Shown: positions 1 through 8,894 of the stretch, piece by piece
Numbering within the stretch: the stretch's first letter is position 1
How the letters are laid out: every line of letters begins with the position of its first letter
NCBI RefSeq assembly: GCF_024347215.1
Contig: NZ_AP025282.1
Coordinates: forward strand, 310,001 to 374,000
Source: Aliamphritea ceti
Lineage (GTDB): Bacteria; Pseudomonadota; Gammaproteobacteria; Pseudomonadales; Balneatricaceae
Length of the DNA stretch: 64,000 nucleotides
Direction: 5' to 3'
Notes under the pieces: generated by a model
Database searches by the model: none
What the model was told of the DNA's origin: nothing
The model's input: the letters and a program-made list of their open reading frames with translations, nothing else
Translations under genes and position numbers: made by a program

Positions 1-20
1 GGCCAGGGGTACTGTCTGAC

Positions 21-1358
21 ATGAACCGTAAACTGTTCTGGAAGCTAAGTGTATGTTTATCCCTGGGCAGTATTTTGCTGGTCTGGATTGTTTCTACATC
101 TAGCCTGAATATGGAAAACCATTTCAGCCGTATCAGTGCTGAAAATAAGGCGGAATTATTGGGCTATCAGCAACAGGCGGAAGCGCTGATAAAAGCCGGT
201 GACAGAGATGCTGCCAGTCGTTGGGTGAATGATCTCAGCGCCCGTGAAGATGTGTATGTCAACATTGTCAGAGTACAGAAAGAAAATCTGGTGGAGCTGA
301 CTAGCGATCACAACAGCTCGCGGAGAGCTGAGTTAGGCCGCAGTATCGAATGGGGTATCCATCTGTATCACGATAATCCAACGATGGAGTTACAGTTTAG
401 CGATGGCAGTGCATCATTGGTGATTGAGCTGCCACAACGCATGCGTCCTGGCCAGTGGTGGCCGCATATTCACTTTCTGCTGAATACTCTGGCACCGCTG
501 TTACTGATGGTTATTATCAGTATCTTGTTATACAGGCACTTCATGCGTCCTCTGCGGCAGCTGGAAACGGCAACCCGGCAGTTCATGCACGGAGATTTTG
601 CGATTCGGGTACGCCCACAGTTGAAAAGGCGGAATGATGAGCTCGCCCGGTTAGCGGAAACTTTCGATACCATGGCGGCTAGGGTTGGCTCCCTGATTCA
701 GACTCAGCGGCACCTGATTAATGATCTCTCACACGAATTACGCACACCTCTGCAACGCTTGAATCTGGCGCTCACCTCCAGTCGGGATGACAAAGAACAG
801 CGCATTCAGCGAGAAGCGGCACTGATGCAAAAGCTGGTGGAAGATACCCTGTCACTGGCATGGCTGGATAATGTCGCTTATCAGCCAAAGCAAACACCTG
901 TGGATATTCGTGCTTTGCTGGACGTCATTGCTGAGGATGCCCGATATGAATATCCGGATCGGGAAATTCAGCTAAAGGTGCCTGATCATCAAACCTGGGT
1001 AGCTGGGAGTGAGCGCAGTCTTAGTCAGGCCTGCGAAAATATAATCCGCAATGCCGTGCGGCATACATCACCCGAAGGCTCAGTGCAGATTACTCTGAGT
1101 GCGACTGACGAAGAGGTTGAAATTCGGATTCGGGATCAGGGAGCGGGTGTACCTGATCAGTTACTGGATACTATTTTTAAGCCTTTTTTCCGTGTCGACA
1201 AATCCCGTGAGCGGGAAGCCGGAGGATTTGGACTTGGACTGGCGTTAGCTAAGCGCCAGCTGGAAAGTATTGATGCGACTGTTGAAGCCAGAAATTGTTC
1301 GCCTGGCCTGGAGATCATCATTCGCCAACTCTGTGTAATCTTACCTCAGGGCGGGTAA
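21..1358 (+). CDS. Two-component sensor histidine kinase
   Basis: Membrane sensor kinase of 445 residues. An N-terminal membrane segment lies near residues 8-27, a periplasmic sensor region follows to about 145, and a second membrane segment spans about 150-168. Then come a HAMP linker, a HisKA domain with the phospho-accepting His at about 238 (SHELRTPLQR), and an ATPase domain with N box (NIIRNAVRH), DQGAG and GFGLGLALA glycine boxes. All catalytic motifs are present. Bases 17-19 read tga and may end a cut-off upstream gene, most likely the partner response regulator; that is inference. The gene sits 107 bases before a TonB-dependent receptor, so it may sense iron, a siderophore or envelope state, but the sequence does not show the signal. 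Confidence 0.93.
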   Translation: MNRKLFWKLSVCLSLGSILLVWIVSTSSLNMENHFSRISAENKAELLGYQQQAEALIKAGDRDAASRWVNDLSAREDVYVNIVRVQKENLVELTSDHNSSRRAELGRSIEWGIHLYHDNPTMELQFSDGSASLVIELPQRMRPGQWWPHIHFLLNTLAPLLLMVIISILLYRHFMRPLRQLETATRQFMHGDFAIRVRPQLKRRNDELARLAETFDTMAARVGSLIQTQRHLINDLSHELRTPLQRLNLALTSSRDDKEQRIQREAALMQKLVEDTLSLAWLDNVAYQPKQTPVDIRALLDVIAEDARYEYPDREIQLKVPDHQTWVAGSERSLSQACENIIRNAVRHTSPEGSVQITLSATDEEVEIRIRDQGAGVPDQLLDTIFKPFFRVDKSREREAGGFGLGLALAKRQLESIDATVEARNCSPGLEIIIRQLCVILPQGG

Positions 1359-1411
1359 ACCCTGCCTGACAGACGATATGTAAAACATGTAAAGGTACTG
1401 TCAATTTAAGG

Positions 1412-1453
1412 CCAGTTAACAATAATCGTTCGCATTCGTTTTTAGTTAACTGG
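1412..1453 (+). promoter_or_regulatory. 9-bp inverted repeat around a Fur-like box upstream of the TonB receptor
   Basis: CCAGTTAAC at 1412-1420 and GTTAACTGG at 1445-1453 are perfect inverted repeats 24 bases apart. Between them lies AATAATCGTTCGCATT, which matches about 10 of 19 positions of the classical Fur box. The right arm touches the ribosome site GGAG (1452-1455) of the receptor gene. It could be a metal-regulated operator or a hairpin masking the ribosome site. The assignment is by eye. Confidence 0.4.
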
Positions 1454-1465
1454 AGTATTCACACA

Positions 1466-3391
1466 ATGTCCCCACGATTGCCTGTCAACCGCCTGGCAAC
1501 GGCTGTAACGCTGGCAACTGCCGTACAGGCCGGATCAGTCTTTGCAGAAGATACCATTCTGATTACCGGAAAGCCGGTAGATCCTAATCAGACGACTGTT
1601 AGTCAGGAGCAGCTAGAGCAGTATCAGGCGACTGATCTGGAAGATATCTTTAGCCAGAACCCGGATGTCACTGTTGGTGGCAGTTTTGGTGTTGCGCAAA
1701 AGGTCTATGTTCGCGGTATCGAAGATACCATGCTGAATGTGACAGTGGACGGTGCAACTCAGGCAGGTTACCTGTTCCACCATCAGGGGCGTTTATCGGT
1801 TGAACCTGAATTGCTGAAGCAAGTCGAGGTTAATGCTGGTGCTGGCCTGGCAACTGACGGTCCGGGGGCTCTGGGTGGTGCGATTCGGTTCATCACCAAA
1901 GATCCTGAAGACCTGTTGCGTGAGGGTGAACAGGCTGGTGCATTAGTAAAGCTGAGCTATTTCGATAACACCGAAGGCGGTAAAGCCAGTAGCAGTATTT
2001 TTGGCCGTCTGAGCGATAACGTTTCTGTGCTGACATCTTTGAGCAAAGTTGACACCGGTAATATTGTTGACGGTAACGGCAATACTTTGGCGAACACTAA
2101 AACTGAGCAGGAAAATGTATATCTGAAGCTGGTCGCAAACCTGGATGAAACCCAGACACTGCGGTTTAGCCATGAATCCCGTTATGACGATGGCCGTCGT
2201 AATGTGCGTCCGCACTTCGTTGCAGCTGGCTGGAATCAGGCGAATAAGCAGCAAAGCCGTCGAAACACCACCAATGTGCAATATAACCTGAATACTGAAA
2301 ACCCTTTGTTGGATTTTCAGGGGAATGCGTATTTCACCAAGAGTTATCTGACTCAACAGCCAGATGACGGTGCTAAGGATGGTGCCGGTGTAAAAAGTAT
2401 CGGTGTAAACGGCCACAACACGTTTGATCTGGGTGACCATAAACTGGTGATAGGTACGGATCTGCGCCGTGATACAGGTTATTACATTAACAGCACCAGC
2501 ACGACCGGACCGAATCAGGACGAAGTTCTGGACTTAGTGGGACTGTATGTTCAGGACCATTTTCAGCTGACAGATGCGTGGTTACTGACGGCAGGTATGC
2601 GTTATGACAACTACCGTCTGAACGATAGTACGGGGACCAATATTAACTCTGATGGTTTCAGCCCAAATGTGGGTGTGCGTTACAGCGTGAATGAAAATCT
2701 GGATCTGCATGCAAGTTATGCACAGGCGTTTCGTGGTGTCGGTGTTAAAGAAGCTTATCTGCTGAACTTTGCTACCTATGGTGCAGGCGTTAAAGCGGAA
2801 GAAGCAGAAAACGTAGAGTTTGGTTTTGATTATGAAGCCGGTGATCTGACGCTGGGAGCGACAGCTTTCTACAGTGAAATCGATAACCCGTTGCGACGTA
2901 CCAGCCGAAGTGTGATCACTAACGATGGCAAAGTGAAGAACAAGGGTATTACCGCCAGCCTGGGTTACGACTGGGATCATACCCGTGCCAGCATTGGTTA
3001 CAGCCGTAGCCGTCCGACACTGAATGGTCAGCCGCTGAGCGATGGCACCATGGCTGTAGGTACTGCAATTGGCGACACTGTTAGCCTGAATCTGGAGCAT
3101 GATCTGCCAAAGTATGATCTGCAACTTGGTTGGTCTTCCAATCTGGTTCAGCGGTTAACGAAGGTGGCAGATGGCCGTGCAGAAAAACCGGGCTACGGCG
3201 TACATGATGTGTTTGCCAAATGGTTGCCTACCAGCAGCGAAGATCTTTCGCTGACTGTAACTGTGAAGAACCTGTTCGATAAGCAGTATCTGGATCACGG
3301 TAGTTACGGTGTCAGCACTGACAGCGGCAATATTATCGGCTTACCAGAGGCTGGCCGCGATATTCGTCTGACATTGGCGATGCGTTTCTAA
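1466..3391 (+). CDS. TonB-dependent outer membrane receptor
   Basis: Protein of 641 residues with a signal peptide (cleavage near the AFA/AED-like stretch at about residue 28), a TonB-box-like DTILITG just after it, a plug domain (VYVRGIEDTMLNVTVDG, then GPGALGGAIRF), and a long beta-barrel ending in the aromatic LTLAMRF typical of outer membrane proteins. The length fits small siderophore or heme receptors. The next three genes (PepSY, DUF2271, DUF4198) are the usual partners of iron-type receptors. The ligand cannot be told from sequence; iron chelate uptake is the best inference. GGAG ten bases upstream supports the ATG at 1466. A Fur-like box and dyad precede it. Confidence 0.93.
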   Translation: MSPRLPVNRLATAVTLATAVQAGSVFAEDTILITGKPVDPNQTTVSQEQLEQYQATDLEDIFSQNPDVTVGGSFGVAQKVYVRGIEDTMLNVTVDGATQAGYLFHHQGRLSVEPELLKQVEVNAGAGLATDGPGALGGAIRFITKDPEDLLREGEQAGALVKLSYFDNTEGGKASSSIFGRLSDNVSVLTSLSKVDTGNIVDGNGNTLANTKTEQENVYLKLVANLDETQTLRFSHESRYDDGRRNVRPHFVAAGWNQANKQQSRRNTTNVQYNLNTENPLLDFQGNAYFTKSYLTQQPDDGAKDGAGVKSIGVNGHNTFDLGDHKLVIGTDLRRDTGYYINSTSTTGPNQDEVLDLVGLYVQDHFQLTDAWLLTAGMRYDNYRLNDSTGTNINSDGFSPNVGVRYSVNENLDLHASYAQAFRGVGVKEAYLLNFATYGAGVKAEEAENVEFGFDYEAGDLTLGATAFYSEIDNPLRRTSRSVITNDGKVKNKGITASLGYDWDHTRASIGYSRSRPTLNGQPLSDGTMAVGTAIGDTVSLNLEHDLPKYDLQLGWSSNLVQRLTKVADGRAEKPGYGVHDVFAKWLPTSSEDLSLTVTVKNLFDKQYLDHGSYGVSTDSGNIIGLPEAGRDIRLTLAMRF

Positions 3392-3410
3392 GCTATACAG
3401 AAAGACTGTT

Positions 3411-3443
<33 letters not shown>

Positions 3444-3525
3444 ACGTCAGTCGGTCGTTTCCTATGCCGCTCAGGGTTTTCAGATATTCATCTGACATGA
3501 GTTCCCGGCGGTCCTTGTCAGATGA

Positions 3526-4146
3526 ATGTTGCCAAATGAGTGTTTGCAGGTGAATTACCGAATACTACGTACCCTTCATGTTTATAGCTCGGTGGTGGTG
3601 TTGGCACTGGTGCTGTTTTTTGCAGTAACTGGCATCACGCTTAATCATCGTGACTGGTTTTCGGATAGGGGTAGTGCCGTAGAAGTGTATTTGTCGGTGC
3701 CCGCAGTAATCATGGAGTCCACCGACTGGCAAAACCGACCACTGGATGGTGCAGATCAGCTGCGTCGCTGGCTATCAGATCAGCACGGTCTGGAAGGCGG
3801 CAGCATCATGTATGACTGGGATCAGGATGAGCAGATGCTGATGATCGATATAAAACGTCCCGGCAGTTACAGCTCAGTTGAGTTTTCCCCTTTCTCCGCT
3901 GAGGTAACTGTTTTTCACCAGAGTAATGGTCTGATTGCAGTACTGAATGATCTGCATATGGGACGTTATTCCGGTGTCTGGTGGCGTCTGTTACTCGATA
4001 TCACAGCCTTCATCATGCTGGTGTTTATCGTGACGGGACTGTGGCTTGTTGTACCACAGAAGAAGCGTCGTGGAGCTTTGTTCAAGGTGGCTGCTGCAGG
4101 TACCTGTGTACTTGCTGCCAGCTATTGGATAGCGCTGCTTACCTGA
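3526..4146 (+). CDS. PepSY-associated TM helix family protein
   Basis: Protein of 206 residues. The N-terminal helix LHVYSSVVVLALVLFF followed by AVTGITLNH is the hallmark of the PepSY-associated membrane family. A periplasmic region follows, then NDLHMGRYSG and a second helix (LLLDITAFIMLVFIVTGLWL), and a short third helix at the C-terminus. Family members commonly lie beside TonB-dependent iron receptors and are thought to act in the inner membrane in iron reduction or release; that role is inference here. A stop codon directly upstream of 3526 limits extension; a GTG at 3550 is an alternative start with no better ribosome site. Confidence 0.85.
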   Translation: MLPNECLQVNYRILRTLHVYSSVVVLALVLFFAVTGITLNHRDWFSDRGSAVEVYLSVPAVIMESTDWQNRPLDGADQLRRWLSDQHGLEGGSIMYDWDQDEQMLMIDIKRPGSYSSVEFSPFSAEVTVFHQSNGLIAVLNDLHMGRYSGVWWRLLLDITAFIMLVFIVTGLWLVVPQKKRRGALFKVAAAGTCVLAASYWIALLT

Positions 4147-4187
4147 GTCTGTCTGTATATTTTTTCTATCGTTTTCTGAGGCATGCA

Positions 4188-4679
4188 ATGAAATTAATTC
4201 CTTTTCTGGCGCTGTTAGTGCTCGTCAGTCAGCCGGTTTCGGCCGCATCACAGGTCGAAATCAACTTTAGCCTGCCGGTGCAAACCAGTCATGAGTACCG
4301 TCGCCCTTATGTGTCGGTCTGGGTGGAGTCCGGTGGCAAGGTGGTTCGCAATCTGGCCCTGTGGATTGATGAAGAGGACTGGCTTAAAGACTTACGGCGC
4401 TGGTGGCGCAAGAGCGGTCGTTATCTTGATTCTGTAGATTCTTTCAGCGGTGCAACCCGTAAGCCTGGGGACTATCAGCTTTACTGGGATGGTCTTGATG
4501 ATCAGGGGCAGCCGGTAGCAGAAGGTGAGTATCTGATTGTACTGGAAGCTTCCCGTGAGCATGGCAACCGCAGTCTGCAAAAACAGCGTATTCAGCTAGG
4601 TGGCGAGCCACAGATTTATCAATTAAAGCCCGGAACAGAGCTGGGTGAAGGATCAATTAAAACAGGAGTCAGTCGATGA
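4188..4679 (+). CDS. DUF2271 periplasmic protein
   Basis: Protein of 163 residues starting MKLIPFLALLVLV, a clear signal peptide ending near PVSAAS. The mature part (YVSVWVESGGKVVRNLALW, then WWRKSG, DSFSGATRKPG and YQLYWDGLDDQG) is typical of DUF2271, a small secreted family found with PepSY and DUF4198 proteins beside TonB receptors. The ATG at 4188 is preferred because the upstream in-frame sequence overlaps the PepSY gene and encodes no signal peptide. The last codon overlaps the next gene by four bases (ATGA), indicating translational coupling. The biochemical role is unknown; a periplasmic metal or cofactor handling role is inference. Confidence 0.85.
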   Translation: MKLIPFLALLVLVSQPVSAASQVEINFSLPVQTSHEYRRPYVSVWVESGGKVVRNLALWIDEEDWLKDLRRWWRKSGRYLDSVDSFSGATRKPGDYQLYWDGLDDQGQPVAEGEYLIVLEASREHGNRSLQKQRIQLGGEPQIYQLKPGTELGEGSIKTGVSR

Positions 4680-5509
4680 CTATGAAACAGAATTTACGTG
4701 TGCTGGCGATGGCTGCTGGCGCACTTTATGGGTCGTTAGCAGGCAGCACAGTATATGCACATGATTATTGGTTGCTACCAAATGAATATGTAGCCTCGTC
4801 AGATACTGCCAAGTGGATTACAGTGGATGTAACAGCTTCTAACACTATTTTTGTTGCCGATAAGGGATTCAGTCTTGATGATCTGACTATTTCCGCACCA
4901 CAAGGTGAGAGTGAGCGATTAGCACATTACTTTAAGGGCAAGCGCAAAAGTGTTTTTGACCTTAATCTCGAAGACGAAGGCACTTATCGGTTACGCCTTC
5001 AGGATACGACTTTCTTTACCTTCTATGAAATGCCGGGCAGTGACAGAATGTACCGTATCGAGGCTGATAAGTTACAGCGAAAAGTGTTATTACCGGAAGG
5101 TGCCGAAAATGCAGAAACGTTGGAAATACATGGCAAAAGCACCACTTATGTAACTCGTCGTGCGCCTTCATCTGAAAATCTTAAACTGCAAAATAAAGGT
5201 CTGGAGCTGGGCTTCGAAGTACATCCAAATGATGTGGTCAGCGGAGAAGCGTTTAATTTTAAAGTGTTGCTGGATGGCAAGCCGGTGACACAAAAAATGT
5301 TGTTAGAAATTACTCCTGATGGCACGCATTACAGAGACCAGCGAGGAGAGTTAGCTTTAAAACCGGATGCGGAGGGCAACGTAAGCTTTACACCAGCGCA
5401 ACCGGGCCGTTATTTACTCAAGGCTGAACTGGCTCAGGAAGAGAGCGGTGTTCGGGCAGATATAATTGAGCACAGATTGTTTTTAACTTTTGAAGCACAG
5501 CCCGGCTAG
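4676..5509 (+). CDS. DUF4198 periplasmic protein
   Basis: Protein of 277 residues with a signal peptide and a mature N-terminus AHDYWLLPNEY. This His-containing start is the signature of DUF4198, a family related to nickel/cobalt uptake-associated periplasmic proteins and common in iron receptor clusters. The first half has a beta-rich domain and the second an Ig-like segment (VLLDGKPVTQKMLLEITPDG). AGGAG lies upstream and the start overlaps the DUF2271 stop. A second ATG at 4682 is equally possible. It is the last gene before a terminator. Metal binding by the exposed N-terminal His is inference. Confidence 0.87.
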   Translation: MTMKQNLRVLAMAAGALYGSLAGSTVYAHDYWLLPNEYVASSDTAKWITVDVTASNTIFVADKGFSLDDLTISAPQGESERLAHYFKGKRKSVFDLNLEDEGTYRLRLQDTTFFTFYEMPGSDRMYRIEADKLQRKVLLPEGAENAETLEIHGKSTTYVTRRAPSSENLKLQNKGLELGFEVHPNDVVSGEAFNFKVLLDGKPVTQKMLLEITPDGTHYRDQRGELALKPDAEGNVSFTPAQPGRYLLKAELAQEESGVRADIIEHRLFLTFEAQPG

Positions 5510-5616
5510 GCGTTCATTTAGTATGGATTGCTGGTAGCAACTGTTTAGTAATGGTTGTTTTATGGCGAGTTTAAGGCGCTGCTAAGAAGTAACGCTTGTT
5601 ATATCGTTGATAGCCG

Positions 5617-5656
5617 AAAGCATCGACTCTCTGATTTGAGGGGCGATGCTTTTTTT
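5617..5656 (+). terminator. Rho-independent terminator after the iron uptake genes
   Basis: AAAGCATCG at 5617-5625 pairs with CGATGCTTT at 5644-5652, followed by a run of T. It lies between convergent genes and its T run overlaps the stop codon of the LysR gene on the other strand. Confidence 0.85.
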
Positions 5657-6584
5657 ATTTCAGATCAATATCTTCATGGCTGATGACCTGTAAATCAGTA
5701 ATGCTTTGCGCAAGCGTTTCAAAGCTGTGGATAAACTCTTCTGCCAGCGCCGGGATTTGTTTATGCATTGGTGTAATAAATGCGAAATAGAAAGGTATAT
5801 CAGGCTGGAAACTCAGGCTCTTACCGCCACTTTCGGTGAATATGCTGGCGGTAAACGGATCAATTATTGAGACGCCTAAGCCTTCTTTAACCAATGCCTG
5901 CACGGTGATAAACATCGGTGTTTCGATTGATTGGCGGGGGCGAATATGTTTAGCGTGCAGAGCGGCATCAATACGGTAACGCGTGAGGGGATTTCGTTCG
6001 CCAATGGCGACAAAGTCCTGTTCGTGAAGATCTTCCGCAATGATCTCCTGACGTTCAGCATATGGGTGGTCGGCATTACAGATAAACCGGCAGCTGCTGC
6101 GGTAACAGCGATAAAACGAAAGTTCACGGGTATCTACCGGCAACATAACAATGCCCAGGTCAAACTGCTGTGATCCAACCATTTTAGCGACGTTAACCGA
6201 AGATCCTGGCGTAAGCGATAAAGATACGTCCTTTCGGGTTTGTATGAAATTACTCACAACCTTAGGTAATACACTGTAAGCCAACGCTGGCATTGCGGCG
6301 ATTCGTAAACGGCCGGTACGCAGGGTTTTGATTTGCTCAATACTCTGGGACAGCTGATCCATTCCTGTGAAATGACGCTTCACTTCCTGATAAAAAGATT
6401 CCGCTTCTGCAGTTGGAAATAGTCGGCTACTGCGGCGCTCGAACAACGAAAAACCACATCTTTCTTCCAGATCTTTTATCAGGCGTGTAACCGCAGGCTG
6501 TGAAATATAGAGCATTTTCGCAGCGCCGACGGTACTGCCTGAAATCATCACTGCGCGAAATGCAGCTATTTGCTTTGCATTCAT
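5655..6584 (-). CDS. LysR-family transcriptional regulator
   Basis: Protein of 309 residues. The N-terminal winged helix (MNAKQIAAFRAVMISGSTV, ISQPAVTRLIKDLEERCG, FERRSSRLFPTAEA) is classic LysR, followed by a substrate-binding domain with TLRTGRLRIAAMPALA. The C-terminal part fits an effector-sensing domain for a small metabolite. It is transcribed divergently from ridA-TRAP-oxidase, with a dyad in the shared 147-base gap, so it most likely controls that operon and senses its substrate or product. The usual pattern for LysR proteins is activation of the divergent operon and autorepression. Confidence 0.93.
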   Translation of the reverse strand: MNAKQIAAFRAVMISGSTVGAAKMLYISQPAVTRLIKDLEERCGFSLFERRSSRLFPTAEAESFYQEVKRHFTGMDQLSQSIEQIKTLRTGRLRIAAMPALAYSVLPKVVSNFIQTRKDVSLSLTPGSSVNVAKMVGSQQFDLGIVMLPVDTRELSFYRCYRSSCRFICNADHPYAERQEIIAEDLHEQDFVAIGERNPLTRYRIDAALHAKHIRPRQSIETPMFITVQALVKEGLGVSIIDPFTASIFTESGGKSLSFQPDIPFYFAFITPMHKQIPALAEEFIHSFETLAQSITDLQVISHEDIDLK

Positions 6585-6605
6585 AAGCTTAAATCACCTG
6601 TCTGC

Positions 6606-6627
6606 ATCAGATATAACATTAGCTGAT
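6606..6627. promoter_or_regulatory. Candidate LysR operator between divergent genes
   Basis: ATCAG (6606-6610) and CTGAT (6623-6627) form a dyad separated by 12 AT-rich bases, with T and A placed as in LysR-type sites. It lies in the gap between the LysR gene and ridA. Short and assigned by eye. Confidence 0.4.
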
Positions 6628-6731
6628 AGATCCATCTTTATATTGTATTGGAAATTATTGACTGTGATTTAAATAATATCAATGTCACATCGCTGCTTAA
6701 TTTGCACAGCGGTGTATCTACGAGATCAGTT

Positions 6732-7100
6732 ATGAAGAGGAATATCAGGGTGTTGCAACGTATTGGAGTAGGCGAGCGCATGAGCCGGGCAGTGATTCAC
6801 CAGGGAACGGCGTATTTCTGTGGTCAGGTGCCAAAAGATGAAACGCAAGATATGCAGGGTCAGACCCGCAGTTTGCTGGAGAAAGTTGATGCTCTGCTGG
6901 CAGAGGCAGGCAGCGATAAACAGCATGTTCTTTCGGTCACTATCTACATCAATAACATGGCGGAATTCGCTGCTATGAATAGCGTTTGGGATGCCTGGGT
7001 TGCTGAAGGACATACACCAGCCCGTGCCTGTGTTGAAGCACAGATGGCCCGCTCCACCCTGAAGGTTGAAATGTCGGTGATTGCCGCTGTCATCACCTGA
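6732..7100 (+). CDS. RidA family enamine/imine deaminase
   Basis: Protein of 122 residues, the usual length of the RidA (YjgF/UK114) family. Conserved parts are GTAYFCGQVPKD, QTRSLLEKVDALLAEAG, VTIYINNMAEFAAMN and the substrate-binding-loop stretch TPARACVEAQ, which contains the Arg that holds the substrate carboxylate. RidA enzymes hydrolyse reactive enamine/imine intermediates to keto acids and ammonia. The family member here is linked to a TRAP transporter and a DadA-like oxidase that would make imino acids, so a pathway role is likely. The ATG at 6732 is chosen because homology begins there; upstream in-frame codons show no family sequence. Confidence 0.9.
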   Translation: MKRNIRVLQRIGVGERMSRAVIHQGTAYFCGQVPKDETQDMQGQTRSLLEKVDALLAEAGSDKQHVLSVTIYINNMAEFAAMNSVWDAWVAEGHTPARACVEAQMARSTLKVEMSVIAAVIT

Positions 7101-7160
7101 TGCTTCTTGAAAATAGAAGCAAGTTCCTGATTTCACAATAAAAACAATTGAGGACATACC

Positions 7161-8168
7161 ATGCGATATTCAATGGCAACATTAACCAAGGCCGTGGCTC
7201 TGACTACACTGACACTTGCCGGTAGCCTGACAATGGCAGCAGAAAAGTGGGATATGCCTATGGCGTATACCGATTCGAACTTCCACACCCAGAACGGTAA
7301 ATCTTTTGCTGAAGCGATTGAAATTGCGACTCAGGGTAAATTGGATGTGAAAGTACACGGTGGCGGCTCCCTATTTAAGGGCAGCGAAATTAAACGTGCT
7401 GTGCAGACCGGGCAGGCGCAGATCGGCGAGCGGATTCTATCCAGTCATGCTAACGAAGATGCCGTCTTTGGTTTTGATTCAGTGCCATTCCTGGCAACTT
7501 CATTTGCCGATTCAGAAGTGCTTTGGAAAGCTGCCCGGCCACATTTTGAAAAGTTGCTGGATAAACATAATTTAGTATTGCTGTATTCAGTGCCGTGGCC
7601 GCCTCAGGGTATCTATGCGAAAAAACCTCTGAACAGCATTGCCGATATGGAAGGGATTAAATTCCGCTCCTACAGCAACGCTACTGCTCGTCTGGCGGAG
7701 CTGGCTAAAGCGATTCCTGTGCAGGTGGAAGCATCAGAACTAAGCCAGGCGCTGTCTACCGGTGTGGCGGAGTCTTTCATTTCTTCCGGCGCGACCGGTT
7801 ATGACCGTAAGGTCTGGGAACAGCTAACGCATCACTACGTTGTAAATGCCTGGTTGCCGCGTAACTATATTTTCGTTAACAAACAAGCCTGGAATGAGTT
7901 GGATGAAGCTTCTCAGAATGTCGTTCGCGGTATTTCTCTGATGGCTGAAAAAGCCGGAACCGCCCGTTCCGAACAGTTGACTGGCTGGTATCTGGAACAA
8001 CTGTCGTCTAACGGTATGACTGTGACTGAAGCCGGTCCGCAACTGAAAGCTGATTTTGAAGCAATTGGCGCCACTATGACGGCTGAATGGCTGAAAGACG
8101 CTGGTGACGTTGGTCAGGCAATCATTGATGATTACCGCGCCGCTCAGCAGAAACTGGCACATAACTGA
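7161..8168 (+). CDS. TRAP transporter solute-binding protein (DctP type)
   Basis: Protein of 335 residues with a signal peptide ending near LTMAAEK. The mature protein has the DctP fold: KVHGGGSLFKGSEIKRAVQTGQ, then LYSVPWPPQGIYAKKPLNS, the IKFRSYSNATARLAE stretch with the Arg that binds a substrate carboxylate, and VAESFISSGATG. It captures an acidic substrate in the periplasm and hands it to the membrane components encoded next. A stem-loop with a T run separates it from the membrane genes, which would allow extra binding protein to be made. Context suggests an amino-acid-like ligand; that is inference. Confidence 0.95.
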   Translation: MRYSMATLTKAVALTTLTLAGSLTMAAEKWDMPMAYTDSNFHTQNGKSFAEAIEIATQGKLDVKVHGGGSLFKGSEIKRAVQTGQAQIGERILSSHANEDAVFGFDSVPFLATSFADSEVLWKAARPHFEKLLDKHNLVLLYSVPWPPQGIYAKKPLNSIADMEGIKFRSYSNATARLAELAKAIPVQVEASELSQALSTGVAESFISSGATGYDRKVWEQLTHHYVVNAWLPRNYIFVNKQAWNELDEASQNVVRGISLMAEKAGTARSEQLTGWYLEQLSSNGMTVTEAGPQLKADFEAIGATMTAEWLKDAGDVGQAIIDDYRAAQQKLAHN

Positions 8169-8209
8169 TCCCCCGGGATGCTCCAGATTCACTTCACCGT
8201 GAACTTTGG

Positions 8210-8245
8210 CCGGTGCAGGGCAATTGCCTGAGCACCGGTGTTTTT
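8210..8245 (+). terminator. Intra-operon attenuator after the TRAP binding protein
   Basis: CCGGTGC (8210-8216) pairs with GCACCGG (8232-8238), with an inner GGCAATTGCC, followed by five T at 8241-8245. Placed between dctP and dctQ, it likely gives partial termination so that binding protein exceeds permease. Confidence 0.75.
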
Positions 8246-8312
8246 CCCGAGTCTCCCTGCTGTCTGGCTGTTTTTTACAGCTCGGGCAGTCCTCCTGCTT
8301 GAAGGTTCAGTT

Positions 8313-8891
8313 ATGAATACTCAAACCCACACTCAGGCACCAGAAAACTGTTCGCTGACACCTGTTTCGGTAAGTCCGTTGCGACGCTTTCTGGATGGTC
8401 TGTATAACCTTTGCGGCGGCATTGCAGCGCTGTTTTTACTGGCAATTCTGAGCATTATTGTGTTGCAGATGATTGCCCGTTGGAGTGGCGTTCAGTTTCC
8501 AGGTTCCGCGAACTATGCTGGCTACTGTATGGCCGCCGCGTCTTTTTTTGCGCTGGCTTACACCCTTAATCATGATGCGCATATCCGCGTCACCTTATTT
8601 CTCTCCAGGCTCACGGGCTGGCCAAAGCGGCTGGCGGATTTGTGGTGCTTAGGCGTAGCGACTTTTTTCTCTGCTTATCTGAGCTGGTTCGCGGTAAAAA
8701 ACGTATTTGTTTCCCGCATGATCCACGATATTTCTCAGGGACAGGACGCGATGCCACTCTGGGTTCCGCAGTTACCGGTCGCGATTGGCAGTACGGTTTT
8801 TACGCTGGCGCTGGTGGATCATCTGATTCGTACCCTAAGGGGCGCGGACGATACTTTTACTGAGCAATTACCGGTAATAATGGAGGACTAA
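8313..8891 (+). CDS. TRAP transporter small membrane subunit (DctQ type)
   Basis: Protein of 192 residues with four predicted membrane helices: about 28-50 (GIAALFLLAILSIIVLQMIA), 65-85, 105-125 and 155-175. The pattern RWSGVQFPGSANYAGYCMAAASFF matches the DctQ domain around helix 2. It stabilises the large TRAP permease subunit. The ATG at 8313 has GAAGG eight bases upstream and gives a normal DctQ length; the longer in-frame reading from 8238 would run through the attenuator stem-loop and is rejected. Three bases separate its stop from the dctM start. Confidence 0.92.
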   Translation: MNTQTHTQAPENCSLTPVSVSPLRRFLDGLYNLCGGIAALFLLAILSIIVLQMIARWSGVQFPGSANYAGYCMAAASFFALAYTLNHDAHIRVTLFLSRLTGWPKRLADLWCLGVATFFSAYLSWFAVKNVFVSRMIHDISQGQDAMPLWVPQLPVAIGSTVFTLALVDHLIRTLRGADDTFTEQLPVIMED

Positions 8892-8894
8892 CTG

